A stretch of DNA of 64,000 nt from Paracorniculantispora psalliotae (GCA_002796755.1 PHFE01000110.1:1155548-1219547); one strand, 5' to 3'; positions 13,301-26,100 are shown, numbered from the stretch's first letter. Notes: generated by a model from the sequence alone, not told the origin. Program-made: numbers and translations.

Positions 13301-13387
13301 GTTCATCTTGTTCAAGCCTCCGACGCCGTTGGCGGTGGTTTGTAGGGCCGGAGCAGTGTTGGTTCTCATCAAAACAGCATGTGCCAT
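10330..13387 (-). CDS. cdc24: Rho guanine-nucleotide exchange factor Cdc24
   Basis: Two exons, 13387-12824 and 12759-10330, give 997 residues. The 64-base intron (12760-12823) has a gtttgt donor, a ctaac branch site and a ctag acceptor; it joins ...GTDTSGFVK to VTQVVNYVLDLAEQNG in frame. Domains in order: a calponin-like Cdc24 CH domain (about residues 80-190), a DH/RhoGEF domain (about 228-405, starting YRDHIVKELVDTERKYVQDL), a PH domain (about 420-555, ending near NWAGCLETQRK), a long Ser/Pro-rich disordered linker, and a C-terminal PB1 domain (about 899-997) with the acidic motif YRDEDGDFVTIESDDDIQ. This is the canonical activator of Cdc42 in polarity, hyphal tip growth and NADPH-oxidase scaffolding through PB1 partners such as Bem1. 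Start chosen at the first in-frame ATG. Confidence 0.96.
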
Positions 13388-16300
13388 GTCCTATGAGCCC
13401 ATCCGGCACGCGTGCTGGAGCAGCACGTCTGCGATGGAATTTGAGCGGCAGGGTCGTTCCTTTTCGGTGCGGGCGTCGGTGGCTGCGACGGCGGGCGGTT
13501 CAGTTTTCGGTATGGCGGCGCGGGGAGGTAAAGGATCGCGGAGGGCGGTGACGAGGATGCGGGCGACAAGCAAAAAGCCGATGTGCAGTATCCTGGTAAA
13601 TGGAGGACAGGTTGGCGAAGACCGGTGTGCTGCAGGAACACCGCCGTGTGTGCGTCGGACGAGCGCCTTGGTGCAGGGAGCCGGCGGGGTGAGCGCGCGC
13701 GTGAGTGTACTGTGCCTGCGCTGGAAACGGGGGGTCGGACTTGTTAACAGGACAGGAAAAGACGGTTCGCTGGCGGCAAACAGTGAGGCAGGCCGCGATG
13801 TTATGGACGGCTGCTCGGTGTCGATCAGGAACAGCGGACGAGCTGGCGATGGGAGATGCGGCAGAGGATGGAAGCCGAGCGTAAGCCAGCAAAGAGGGAG
13901 AGAGGTCGAGGATGAGATGGAGATGTTGGAGCGGCGGGCGGCGTGCAGGCGATTGGATGGGGGGGAGAGAGGAGCAGCAACTGGCGGTCTCCAGTGTGCG
14001 TGCAGACAGACAGGGGCCTTTGGGGGGGCACGTACCTAATCTGAACCGCCCGCGACCCCCCTTTGGACTTTGGTGTGTGTGGCCACCGGTGGGCAGGCCA
14101 GTTGAACCAGTTGAACCAGTTGAACCAGTTGAACCAGTTGAGCCCGTTTCTTGCAGTTTCTTTTTTTAGCGCTTCGGTTTTTCTTTGGCGCACCGCTACG
14201 AGCATGATTGGGTGGATTTACTGGCTGCATCTAGCGTTGGAGAACCTGCAGAGGACCGCTACCCAGTACCACGACCAAGGTAAGGACCGCTAGGAACCGC
14301 TAACTGGCTGCTAGCGGCGGGTTCTGGATTAGCCCAGCTTCCCCTGGAGGGCAGGTTAGCACTCTAGCTGCCCAACTGCTCAGATTTGCGTCAAGACAGG
14401 CACGTGGATCCGGCGAAATAGGGCAGTAAACAAACAAAGCACAGCAACAGCACCCAAAGTTCGTCCGAAACATGGTATGCCGGTGCTTCTGCCTCGCGAA
14501 ACCAGACAGAGGGCCAGCCAGGGGTGCTCTCTGCGAAAGACGGTGGGCAGTGCGGCGGTTGCACAGCACACGAGGAGACGAAACAAAAGGCGTTGAGGTA
14601 CCTGTTAACTATGCAGGAGAAGGAAGAAGGGGCCCGGCAGACGGGTTTGGCTCTGGCAGCGAGCCAGACTAACTAACTCGTTCGAACCAAAACTAACTAA
14701 TGTAATAGTTATTATTAGTGGAAGAAACAGTTTCGCACTACAGACTGTCTGCAGGTATTTTCATCTCGGCCATTCTTCAGCAAAGTACCTTGTACTCGTG
14801 TGCGGATACCACGACCAGCGCTGGTGTGCGACGGGCTACCCACACCACCGGATGCATGTCCATGTATCGCAACATCTGGATCTGGCTGCTGCAAGCCTGC
14901 GTGGCGGGGCCTGCAGGGCGGCGTAGATGTACCGGTACTTGATCTGTTGAGGAGGACAAAATCGCCAGCCGGCCGTCTTCCCTCTCTTCGGACGACAATT
15001 CTCTCTCTGTGTGTCTTGTCACCCGTACAAAGCATTTCATAATGAACTTGATCAACAAAGAGCCACACACCGCGGCTTGCCAGATGCAAACAGAGGTACA
15101 AAAAACAGAGGTACAAAGGTACACGCTCCAAGCCCACACATACAACGTAGCAGCGCCGTCGGGGACTGGCCAAGAGCCCAAAAAGTGGTTCTTCTTCTCC
15201 CGACAAGCAAAGAACAAGGAGAGCGGGAACTCCATCTTCCATCTCCAAATCGCCTGGTTACCGCCTGCAAACCATCCCGGTTTCACAGGAGGCTGGCACC
15301 TCTTTGGTTAGGCCCGCTGGGCGGACTCGACTAGCAGCTTGCCCCTAGTCGATCGACACTCCTCTTCTCTCAGGCCGATAACACAAAAGCAACTTGACCT
15401 TGAACTAGCACTTCGTTCACCAGCATTCGTTTCGTCTTCACCTCCCACTAATCTGTTCTTGCTTCTTCCTCGTCTTCCCCATGACTCAGCTGCCAAGACA
15501 ACGTGCACTCTTTTTCATATGCATCTGTCCGTCAAAAACGTCACGCTCATGCGCACAGGCATCGGCTCTTTGACACCTACCACTCGCTACCGAATACTTC
15601 AGCCGAAAATGTGAACAGACCGGCTTGACACTGACACTACTGACAATGTGCGATTCATGATGGAGCCCTTCCCACCTGCGCACCCTGCACGGACACTGTC
15701 ACTGTTGTGGGTTTGGGTTTATGTACCTTTTGCTTCTCGAAGTCTTTTCAGGACTGGCCAGCCATCACCCGACCAATTGTGTCTCGCCTCACCAGCTTTG
15801 CGACGCCTCTTTCGACGCCTCTCAACGCCTCTGCACCACTCGCCTCGCCGCCCGACCGTCTTTCTCCCTGCCGCCCCATCGTCCCCCGCTACTCCACCAC
15901 TAGGGAAGGGCCAGCTTCGTGAAAACGACCAGTCGGTACCAGTACTCTGTACGTAAAAGGAGGATGGATCTTGTTCAGGGCTGATGGATGTCGCCACGTC
16001 CCTGGCCGCTGCAAGCGCCTCCTGCTGGACAAGTCTGCTGCTGGCCAGGTATCTTGCGGACGCATTCGTCTCAGCCATGGCAAACAAGCAATCTGCCTTA
16101 CTGATTGGAATAGCAAACAGCGGCGTCTTGCCCAGCTGCCCAGTAATAAGCGTTTGCTAGCATCTGCTGATCCAACGGCGGCTGCAGCTTTGGCCATCCA
16201 ACGAGTCTCAGGCCGTTAACTGGCCTGGCAGATGGACGGTTACTAACCCCACCACCGCCACTCGTTGATGCTACCCTGGATGATTGCCTCGTATTGTTCA

Positions 16301-18017
16301 GCCCGTTGATTACAGGGTGGCATCTTACCGTGCATGTCGAGTAGCATCAGCTTTTGCTTCATTTTACGCTGAGCCTATCGTAGATGCTCAAGCCAGCATT
16401 AAATTTCGCTGTGTGTTGAATAAAGGTGCGTGTGACGACATTGTGGCGCATTGCCTACCAACGGATCTCAGCTTCAACGAACATGCAGGTCAGACGATCG
16501 TATAAGCACGCAGTCAATTTTTCTGTAGCCGCCCAATTCTGGTCATGAAATTCTAGCACTTTCGAATCCTTATATTTGGAATGCAATGTAAAACTTCCAC
16601 TATAATAAGGAATTGTGCGAGCCTCATGACGTGTCTTCAGCTCACTTCGCACATCCTGGTCTTGCTTGAGTCGCGCCCTGCAGAGAGAGGCTGCTATTTT
16701 CGGGCGCAAAGGATTTAAAGACGTCAGATTGGCAACGGAGAAAATAACCGAAAAGCGTGTCATGTATATTTTCGATTTGTCCATTGTGCCAAGGCTTTAA
16801 ACATGCCACAAGCAGACCGGCGGCGCCCATTAATCCATCAGCTATATATACTTATGTATAATATGCACACAAATCGTAGACCATGCAAAACGAAACATGC
16901 AAATGAACAAAAGGCAATGTGCAAAACCGGGATCCCGTACGTGAAACGCCACAGTTTGGTTAGAGGCTTATGCGTGTGGCCGACGGTGGCAAATGCCATC
17001 TTAAGCAGAGCCAAAATACTATCTCTGGACAATCATTTTCTTTGCCCTTATTGACCTGTAAATCAACACCAGCCGCCCATCTAATTTCTGTTTTGAAATA
17101 ATATAGCTAGATACGCTGCCCTCTCACCTTCGAACTGACTGGTCATACTAGGGCATCTGGGTGGTATCTGATAGGGCCATCTCGGCCGCTACGGCAAAGC
17201 CTCCCGCCCGCGGTGCAGCGCTCCACCGTGCTGTGTGAAGCACGGGCCGGCCACAGCGCCGCCGGCCACTAACAGGACCTAGAGTCCCCTGGAGCAACGC
17301 CTGCAACGTTTGCCATGAGATCTATCTGATACTAAACAGCAACCACGGGCATGTAGAAGCTGTAAGAAAAGAATAGTGGTGGGAATATAACACGGAGAAC
17401 GTTTGTCTTGTTTTTAATACTACTCCGACGATGCTCAGCGCTCCATACTTTACTTGACTGTCTTCTCCCGTTGTCTTTCATCTGGCGCCAGGCAGCACCT
17501 CTGTGCCCCGCCAAACGGTGGCCGCCTCTGCTAAACAACAAGCACAGTGGAATTTGCCGCCAAAAGCTGCATCGGCCTACCCCAGTCCAGTCGTCACCTC
17601 ACAACTCACCTCCGCCGCCGCCAAGGCAGCCTCACAACAAATCAACCCGTCATCCGCATCCGCCATTCGCCAACCCACGACGACTTGCGAATCCGCTCTC
17701 GCGCGGCAGATGCCATCACTGGCGATATCCACGGCATCATCCTAGGCCAACAGGAAAAAAGGAAGAAGCAACGCCAGACTCTCGATTCTCACAACGCCCC
17801 GTCCTTTACCGCCGCCCGATCCTGCGGCTGCCGCTGTTGTTTTGGTTCCCCGTCTCATCTCCCTCGCCACACGACCAGCGACCGCCATTTCACGTCGTTG
17901 GGCGCGCATCGTCGTGCAACACTGCATCGTCGCCGCCTCGCAGCCGATACCGTGATACGGACTCCGTCATAAAATTAACCTCCCGTCCCATCCCGTCGCG
18001 CGCGCCTCGCCTTCGCC
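13388..18017. promoter_or_regulatory. 4.6-kb divergent promoter region between cdc24 and the F-box gene
   Basis: No protein gene is supported. The plus strand near 15.3-15.9 kb and 17.4-18.0 kb is C/T-rich, as in many fungal promoters and 5' leaders, and this creates long but composition-driven open frames. A 9-base minisatellite (agttgaacc, five copies, the last with one change) lies at 14100-14144, about 700 bases upstream of the cdc24 start. The segment just before 18018 is probably the 5' leader of the F-box gene. A short multi-exon gene in 14.7-17.3 kb cannot be ruled out. Confidence 0.45.
14100..14144. repeat. 9-base minisatellite, five copies
   Basis: The unit agttgaacc is repeated perfectly four times (14100-14135), and a fifth copy reads agttgagcc. 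It sits in the cdc24 upstream region, outside any supported coding sequence. Being a multiple of three, it keeps both strands open and makes fake frames reading Asn-Trp-Phe or Val-Glu-Pro repeats. Confidence 0.9.
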
Positions 18018-21001
18018 ATGGACCCGTTCTCGCCCGTCCACCAGCCCGACGAGGGCTACTCGGAAGACCCTCTCAACCCCCACGACAGTTCCGCGCTGCT
18101 GGCCTCGTTGTCCAGCTTCCAGTCGCCCTCTGACCTGGCGATATGGATGGCGCGCAATGCGTCCCTGTTTCCCACCTCTGTGAAAGCCGGTATGCCTTAC
18201 TCCTCGGCCTCCCTCCCTCCGACGATCTGCGTTGGGGCTTCGTCCATGTGCTAATACTGTCAGAACTCACCATGGCTCTGTTAGAGGAGCTCCCAACATC
18301 CACCATCGCTGGAATAGTTCAGCGCCTGCGACCGCGACTCTACATCGACTTTATCAATCACCTCCCCGCCGAGATCTGCCTCAAAATACTATCCTACCTC
18401 GACCCCATCTCCCTCGTCAATGTGCTGCAGACATGCCGCGCTTGGTACGATCTGGCTCTGGACAGAAAGCTCTGGGAGCGACAGTACCATCTCGAAGGCT
18501 GGAAAGTGTTGCACAAAGAAATTGAAGCAGAGGAAAAAAAGGTCAACGAAAATATCAACAACTCCATTAGTCAAATGCAGACGGATGGCCCCGTCAGCAA
18601 GGTTCGCGCCATCATGAGCGACGATGATGAAGATTTGGAAATGGTGGACAGCGAGCGTACCCATGTTTCTAAGGACAGCTTTTCTGGGCAGAGCTTATTC
18701 GGATCCCCCGCCACCTCATTCTCCTCTAGTCGCCGAGCCGTCACGCCGTTGGCTGATGTCGACATGTCGAATTACTTCTCCAAGGGAAAGAGTGTGGACA
18801 GAAGTTTCGGACCAAATGATGTGAGAGCAAAGCGAAAGGCTCCCGGTAGCAGCCCCGAGCCCACTGGTTCTGCTGCTGCAGCACAAGACTCGAATGCCTT
18901 CCTGCGCTCCAAGCTCTGGACGTGGGACTCTGCGAGCTCCAAGCACCGATTGAATTGGAAGTATCTATACAGCATGCGACGCCGCCTAGAATCCAACTGG
19001 GAGCTAGGAAAATTTTCCACGTTCATGTTTCCTCATCCAGATCACCCCGAAGAAGGCCACCAGGAATGCGTGTACACGATTCAATTCGACCCGCGATATC
19101 TCGTCAGTGGCAGCCGAGATCGTACCATGAGAATATGGGACGTCAGGACAGGCAGGCTAGCCAGGCCACCCTTGGTAGGGCATCATGGCTCCGTTCTCTG
19201 TCTTCAATTTGATGCGGACCCCGAGGAAGATCTTCTCGTCTCTGGTAGCAGTGATTCCAATGTGTTCATTTGGAAGTTTTCCACAGGAGAGCTGCTGCAA
19301 AGAATAACGAGAGCCCACAGAGAATCCGTCCTCAACGTCCGATTCGACAAGAGAATTCTTGTTACATCATCAAAGGACAAGACCATCAAAATCTTTAACC
19401 GCCGGCCGCTGCGCTATGGCGATCTTGGCTACGAGCCCGTCTCAGTGGCCGCAACAGTGAAGCCGTACGGCTACGAACCTGATCTCGCACAGGAGTTGCC
19501 CATCAAGCCTGAGTTTACCATGATTGGTCGCTTGGATGGCCACAGTGCTGCCGTCAACGCAATCCAAGTTAAAGGCAGGACCATTGTCTCCGTCTCTGGC
19601 GACAGGCAGATCAAAGTCTGGGACTGGCCAGAGCAGGTCTGCAAGCAAACCATTCCGGCACACGAAAAAGGTATTGCTTGTGTAGAGTTTGACGAGAGAC
19701 GTATTGTCAGTGGCAGCAGCGACTACGAAGTCTGTATATTTGACGCACCTACCGGCCTCAAAGTGGCGTCCCTTCGAGGACACGCGAACCTTGTCAGAAC
19801 GGTACAGGCTGGCTTCGGCGACTTGCCGTACAGCAAGATCGAGGACGAAGCCGAAGCACGACTGGTGGATGCCGAATACTTAAAGGCTGTTGAAACCGGC
19901 GAACTTGGCTCTGAGAGCGACCGCCGCGCAGCGCGCAGAAGTCGTCGCGCCAATGCTGGCAGCTCCAAACCAGAGGACATTCAGGTCTTCGGCGCCAAGG
20001 TGCCTCCCGGTGGAGGTGGTGGCCGCAAATACGGTCGTATCGTGTCCGGTTCTTACGACCAAAGCATTATCATATGGCGGCGAGACAAGGAAGGCGTATG
20101 GAGACCTGCTCACTACCTACGACAAGAGGAAGCCGCGGAGCTTGTCCAAAGCCAGCACGCACAGGGAGCGGCTACCACGCAAGCGACGCAAACCGCGCAA
20201 GCCAGCTTCGGCGTTCATCCTTCGGCTGCTATTGTTTACCAAGGCGCCGCCGGCCAGCCTGCTCAGCCGCCTGCCGATGCCAGCTCTGGCAACCAGCGCA
20301 TCGCGGGCCTGTACATGGCGTACATTGACCAGGTTGTTCCAGCAGGCGTTACGGCACTCGAGCATGCTCTGGCTAACTACCCGGCCATGCTCGGCTTCCA
20401 TACCTACCTACAGTCCGCCATTGAGAGAGAAGCCTCCCCGCATCTGCGACTCCAGCTTCGCCAAGCTGTGACCACGGCGCTGACAAACATTCAAAATGGT
20501 CGTTTTCAGCGGCCTAGGCGCGAAGTTCTCGCTCCCTCGGCAAGCTCGTCAGCTGCAGCGACTGCTGGCTCTTCCAGCGGTAGCGCTTCTGGGAGCCAGA
20601 GCAGGAGAGCTGAAGCGTCCTCTTCCACCGCGGAAGCATCTGCCGCGGCACAATCATCCCAAACACAAGCAGAACCGCAGAGCCAGCAAAATGAGCAAAC
20701 GGCCTCCTCCAGTGCCAGCCAAGTACACGCCCCAGTTCCCACCCCAGCGGTGCCGTTCCAAGCGGCACAAGCTCCGGCCGCGGCTGCTGCTCCGGCGCAT
20801 CACCATCACCACAGACATCACCACCATCACCACCCACATCTCACACCTGCCGAAAACGCGCCGGCCCGTGTCTTTAAGCTGCAGTTTGACGCCCGCAAGA
20901 TTATCTGCTGCACACAATCGCAAATCATTGTGGGCTGGGATTTTTGCAATGGCGACCGAGAGCTGCAAGAAGCGTCGCGATTCTTTGCTACTATTGACTG
21001 A
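18018..21001 (+). CDS. F-box and WD40-repeat protein (SCF ubiquitin-ligase adaptor)
   Basis: Two exons, 18018-18189 and 18264-21001, give 969 residues. The 74-base intron has a gtatgc donor, a gctaat branch and a cag acceptor, and joins ...FPTSVKA to ELTMALLEE. An F-box sits at about residues 90-135 (HLPAEICLKILSYLDPISLV), so the protein should bind Skp1. After an acidic, Ser-rich spacer come WD40 blades from about residue 330 (QECVYTIQFDPRYLVSGSRD, RIVSGSSDYEVCIFD, RIVSGSYDQSIIIW). A Gln/Ala/Ser-rich insert with a histidine run (about residues 900-915) separates these from a final blade-like segment (FKLQFDARKIICCTQSQIIV). Size and layout resemble Neurospora FWD-1, the clock-protein ubiquitin-ligase adaptor; I offer that as the best candidate, not as an assignment, and give no symbol. 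Confidence 0.9.
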
Positions 21002-21512
21002 GCAGAGCGGGGAACTTTTGCCGGCGGCTTGGCGCACCTTTATTAAAATAACATTTTCATTTTCGGCATTCGGCATCAGGCGCAACAGGTCACGGGAATG
21101 GGAAGCATATCATGACGAGCATTTTTACAATTTAATTGGACACGAGTATGACCAAATGGCGGCTATCAGCGCGCAGCTGTATACGGTATTTGGCAAATGC
21201 ATGAGGAAACGGCGTTTGTACATTTTGTCCTAGCCAGAGTAGGCTTTGGACGCAGGACGACAGTAGATACGAAACGGTAGATAACAGAAAAAAAGCCGTG
21301 TATGTTTTACACGTATACTACTTCACTTCCAGACTCGACAAAATAAGAGCATCGCTGTGATCCTTTGAATGTGTACATAACGCGAGGGAGTTTATTCACC
21401 CAGATTATATTTGTGCCAATGGTAACCAAGACATGAATCGCTAATTTATAAAAACTATTAAAAAGCCAAGAAACTCCAAAGAAAATGACCTGATATCAGA
21501 ACGCCGCCCATA
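21002..21512. other. Convergent intergenic region
   Basis: This holds the 3' flanks of the F-box gene (+) and vps60 (-). It is AT-rich, with several short A/T runs suitable for polyadenylation, and shows no coding signal. Confidence 0.6.
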
Positions 21513-22151
21513 TTAACCAGCGACCTGCTTGACCTTGTCCTCTGCCTGCGGCGGCTCGTCCACAAACTCGGGCACCACCTCGTCCTGCAGGAAGCCCGGT
21601 AGGCCGCCGTTCATCTCCTGCTCCAGCTCCTGCTCCAGCCCCAGAGCCTCGAGCTCCGCATCCAGCTCCGACTCGTCTACCTCATCTGGGATGTCGTAGC
21701 TGCGCGCCAGGCTGTCCTGGATCTCATTCCCCATGTCCAACAAATCCGCCATCTCGTCCTGCATGGTCTCAATCTTGTCAATGTCAATCTTGCCGTACTG
21801 CCGCCGCAGCTCCTTGTTGGTCGTCTTCATGGCGTCGACCTGCGTCATGACGTTTTTCAAATTGTCCTGCATGCTCTGCGCCTGCTCCATGTTCCACACC
21901 TGGCCCTCGAGCTTGTCCTTTTCCGCCTCGTAGGCTTTGCGCTTCTGCAGCACCTTGAGCGCCTTTTGCTTGATGGCCTGCTTTCCGGGCCCGTCGCGCA
22001 TGCGCGACAGCTTTTCTTGGTACGCCGACAGCTCGCCGTTGATGGCCTTGAGCTTGGTGTCGACCGAGGCGATGCGCGAGTCAATGTTGGTGATAGCGCC
22101 GTTGAGCGTCGGCTTGGGCCCCGCGGGCTTGGAGCCGAACAGGCGGTTCAT
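21513..22151 (-). CDS. vps60: ESCRT-III protein Vps60/Mos10 (CHMP5 type)
   Basis: A single exon of 212 residues begins MNRLFGSKPAGPKPTL at the ATG at 22151. The open frame extends further upstream, but that part has no similarity and the family always starts with the MxRxFG motif, so I chose this Met. The Snf7-type helical core shows basic helix 1, long coiled-coil helices (LKAINGELSAYQEKLSRM, MTQVDAMKTTNKELRRQYG) and the acidic C-terminal half typical of the autoinhibitory and MIM region (DEVDESELDAELEALGLEQE). Vps60 acts on endosomes with Vta1 and Vps4 in ESCRT-III disassembly and multivesicular-body sorting. Length is usual for the family (about 210-230). Confidence 0.96.
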   Translation of the reverse strand: MNRLFGSKPAGPKPTLNGAITNIDSRIASVDTKLKAINGELSAYQEKLSRMRDGPGKQAIKQKALKVLQKRKAYEAEKDKLEGQVWNMEQAQSMQDNLKNVMTQVDAMKTTNKELRRQYGKIDIDKIETMQDEMADLLDMGNEIQDSLARSYDIPDEVDESELDAELEALGLEQELEQEMNGGLPGFLQDEVVPEFVDEPPQAEDKVKQVAG

Positions 22152-23136
22152 GGTGTTCGGCGTAATGTGGTTTTTTCGGCGCGAATAGGGATTTGGATGT
22201 GTGTGAATCGTATTACTTGGGAGGCGTGCTTGGGCTGTTCTCTGAATCGTTTGGATGGCGAATGTGGCAGCCTGGACAGATGACGTTGGCTTGCGAAGTC
22301 GCCCGCCAGCATGGAGGGGCAGCTGGCCCGCCAAGGGCCGCAGACACGCACCACCGCGCGAGCGCTGCCAAAAGAGATCGATGAGTCAGCAGACTCGCAC
22401 GCCGCGACGCAAAGGAAACAAACTGCCGAATTTGGACTAGCGCAAGGTAATGCAAGACCAATTGGGCAGATTGTAAACAAATGAACTTGAGCCCCAGATA
22501 GCTCCACCAAGCTTCCTGGTCGTCTTGGAATAGACACAAAACCCACGCGTCCGCGTACGACAAAGACGGCTTCTGCTTCCTCAAGCTTTTTAAGCGCTGT
22601 TTTTGTTTTTTGCACGGCCCTTTTGCCCACCCCGCGACTTTCGAATTAACTGGTTTAGTGATATTTGCATGATTTGCTTCATAATACCTTCGAACTTGTC
22701 GTTTACCACGCGCGCCGCGATACCCTTGCATTTTGAATACACCGACCGCGTTTTGAGCTGCGAAGCTCCCCCATCACGATATGGATACCGATGCGCCACG
22801 CCAGGGCGCCTTCAGGGCTGTCGGAATAGAAAGGTACTTGGATTTGAATCTTGAAAGCAAGAACTGGAAAGTTAATTGGATTTAGAATATCTTATAGCGT
22901 GCCCGAGTCCTTCTTCCCCCTCCAGGACGCGACGACATCTGCGAAGACGACAAACAGCACAAAGCCCTCTATACAGTACGCCGCGCCCTCCTTTGCAGCT
23001 TTTTGATTCGCTACTAACCCGTGTGAAAAGAAAATGGTCAAACCACTTCCAAGGTCCCCGAGCACGCACGCAGCTCCGAGCTTGGTCGCGCGTCGAGCTC
23101 CCCTCGCAATCGACCCGCAACTTCTCCGGCACGGTC
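22152..23136. promoter_or_regulatory. Divergent region between vps60 and the SP/TP-rich gene
   Basis: This probably contains both promoters. The frame of the downstream gene stays open upstream of its first ATG (back to 22876) without a start codon. Splice-like signals lie nearby: an ATG at about 22780 followed by a gtactt donor, a ccctccag acceptor near 22924, and a ctaac branch followed by gaaaag near 23020-23033. A short 5' exon for the downstream gene is therefore possible but not resolved. Confidence 0.4.
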
Positions 23137-26100
23137 ATGAAGCGCGTCGGCCTTCCGATCCCTCGCTCCACGAAACCCTCGACGATACTTGTGCCGGCAG
23201 CGGTAGCTGCGCCCCGGATTATAGAGAAACCAGCCATCGCCGACGACGGGATGCCCGCGCGCCGCGTTTTGCGGCGGCTAGAATCGTACGAAGCGTCCGA
23301 CGAGGAGTGCCAGATCAAAGGAAAGCCGCTCTCCAAGCTGGAGATGGCCGGCCTGCAGCTGCAGGCCAAGGCGGACGTCGCTCACTGCCTGAAGACGTGC
23401 CCGACATCGACGACGCAGCACGAGGCGCGACAGCGTCGCGCAGGCCGCTACGTCCAGACCGTCCCTTTGAAGCGACGAACAGGAGCTGCGCCGCCCGGCG
23501 CCGCCGGCAACAGACTTACTACATACACCGAGGCCCTGGAACTGCCCAAGGTTACGCCTCAATTCCGCGTGCCTTCGCGCCGCTTTAGTGTCCTTCCTCG
23601 CCAGCCGGCCACCTCGCCGACGCTGTCTCCGATTGCTCTCTTCACGCCAGACCAGGAACCTGTTACGCCCGCTGCCGTTATGGAGCCTCCTCATCGCATG
23701 TCCGACGCCAAGTCGCCTACGAAACGGAGCCCACGACACAAGAGCCCGCCCATCAAGAACGCGGGTCCGCGAATCAGCGAGCCTGCTGTCAAGCTGCTCC
23801 CGGCGACTACACCAAAGATCGAGCCGTCGCCAATCAAGGCCGCGTCGCCTCCTCCGGCCACTCCTCTCGCAGAAAGCCGCAGCTTGCGCAGCAGCTTCGC
23901 CACACCGTCAACGTTTCCGAAGACTGCGCCTTTCGGCACAGCCTTTGCCGATATGCAGCGCCATTCTGCAATGCGCTCCGGTGCCATGCCGCTGCGCTTG
24001 TCGCCCACGAAGCTCGCCGCTACGCCTTGTCCGACATACCGTGCCACGGAGTCCATCGAACAGCTCTCGCCTACTAAGAATAAGCTCCCTGTTGTGCAGA
24101 CGTCTTCTCGATCTGTGGCTGCTGAACTTGCAACACCTCGCATCTTTACCAACCTCACGTCTATAACCGCCGATGTGCCCAGTCCAGTTGCTTTCGTGAC
24201 AACGCTTTTCCCGGACAGCCCGACGAAGCAGTCTGTCGAGCTGCAGTCTGGCACACCGCAAAAGCCGACCAGCTTCGACTTTGGCACAACATCGCCGTCG
24301 TTTAACTCTGTCACCTGGCTCAATAATGCTGAAGTGACACAGAGACCAGTGGCAGGCTTGAAGAGAAGCTCTAGACGACAAAGCGAACCTCTTGTTCGCA
24401 GTTGTCTCAAGACACAGAATCGCAGACAAACAATTTCTCCAACGAAGCTTGTATTCCAGGCCGACCATGCATCTAACGGCTCAGGTGGCCTGTTTTCGCC
24501 AGTAAAGAAGGCTGCGGGACCCAACGCCAGTCCAATTCATATCAAGTCGTCTGCTCCTGTGTTGCCCAGGCCGAAACAGTCCCGTGACAGCGTCGACGGA
24601 AACGTGTCGCCCATCCCGCGTCAGGGTACCAATGAGGTTGTCAGCATCGATATGCGTCAGAATCCCGATATATTCGGTACCAAGGCGCTATCGCTCAGCC
24701 TCTCTCCCGTTCTGGGCGCGGCTCTGCCCAGTATCGCTGAAGTTGAAGGCGCCGAGGAGCCAGCAAAGCTGCAGCTATTCTCGCCGTCAGTCGAGACAAA
24801 ATCCCGCGCAACCGTCAATTCCACCACTACTGTCCGTCAATCTACCGAGTCTGACGAATCCTCTGCTATAGAGGCGTCGCCAGATGCTGCGGCTGGTGGA
24901 TTGGGCATCTTCGAAAATCTCCCCGTGGCAAGCGCCCCTCTCATATCGATTGAAGAGTTCGACGAGGACGCCAAAGCCGAGCCTCATGTCATCAAGCCGA
25001 GCCCCAGCCCGGTCACTTCTGCTCCTACTTCGACCGCCCACAAGGCAACGAAGCTTAGCCTGAGCCCTAGCCCGACACTGAACTTGTCGTTTACTCCGGT
25101 TAATGCCAGGAGCCCGAACGCAGCGGAAGCAAGTGTGCAGCGGGAGGAGTCTATTCCGGAAAGCCCCCCGACAGTCACTACAGAAAGCGTGGAAACTGTC
25201 ACGGCCCAATCACACGACTACGATAGCCCTGGACGCGACTACATGAGGGAGTTTATTAGACGCTCACGACCGAAGCGCCCTTCTACTACAGAGGCTGGTT
25301 CCCCAGTTGGCCCTACGGTTAAGCGCCAGCCACTGGGTGAAAAGAGCCCCAATACGGAAAGCCCAAGCAAGAGCAAGCGTAAGCTTGAGAAAGAGCATGA
25401 CCAGCATGAATCTCCTCTAAAGAAGTCCTCCAATGCCTCACCGAAGAAGATGCGTCGCTATGGCAAGTCATCTACAAAGAAGAGCGCAACAGCCACCGAA
25501 CATGAGGAGGAACCTACCCAAAACTTGGATATCAAAGCCGTCACCGACTCTGCAGTCAACGCTGACGAAGTGGAAGACGAAGCGGAAATGGACAGCAACT
25601 CCAGACGATCCTCCCGCCTGCGCAACCAGGCCCCCGTGCCATCGGTCAAGTCTGCCATCCCCACTCCTATCAAGATTGGACGGAACAGTGGCCCTACACT
25701 GAACTCTGCCGTCCGTAGCGAGCAGCAGGGCTTGACAAACCAGACTCGCAGCAACACGGCCAAGAACAAGGGAGATTCTGAGTATCCCGCGCAGTTCCTT
25801 GCTAGACAAGCAGAACTGGTGCAGAACGAATTGTCAATTGTGGAGCGCGAATCATCTTCCGACCGGGAAGGCCGTAAAACTGTCAACTGGAGCAATCCCC
25901 TGGCCATGTACCAGGAGGATCCCCAGCAGGAGAAAGAGAAGGAGAAGGAGAAGCCGAAGAAGACCAAGCTGGCCAAGCCCAAGAGCGTGCAGATGAGCGG
26001 CATCGCCAAGCCTACCACACGAGCCAAGACGACGGCCGACAAGGAGCGAACCGCGCGCCTGGCGGAGCACTTTGGCATGGTGTCCAACGGCACGCCGGCG

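Noticed and set aside
13224..14039. 271-codon plus-strand frame
   Set aside because: It overlaps the cdc24 N-terminal exon antisense and runs into GC-rich promoter sequence; no domain or splice support.
14036..14230. Asn-Trp-Phe or Val-Glu-Pro repeat peptides
   Set aside because: They are produced by the 9-base agttgaacc minisatellite in noncoding promoter sequence, not by a repeat protein.
14715..15286. Overlapping minus-strand frames of about 170-180 codons
   Set aside because: Two frames are open over the same bases, which argues for composition rather than coding; no homology-like features.
17408..18133. 241-codon Pro/Arg-rich plus-strand frame
   Set aside because: It covers the probable 5' leader and first exon of the F-box gene in another frame; composition reflects C/T-rich leader sequence.
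23034..23588. ATG-initiated frame overlapping the SP/TP-rich gene
   Set aside because: Different frame from the 1000-residue protein and without domain; probably a shadow, though the ATG at 23034 could act as an upstream start.
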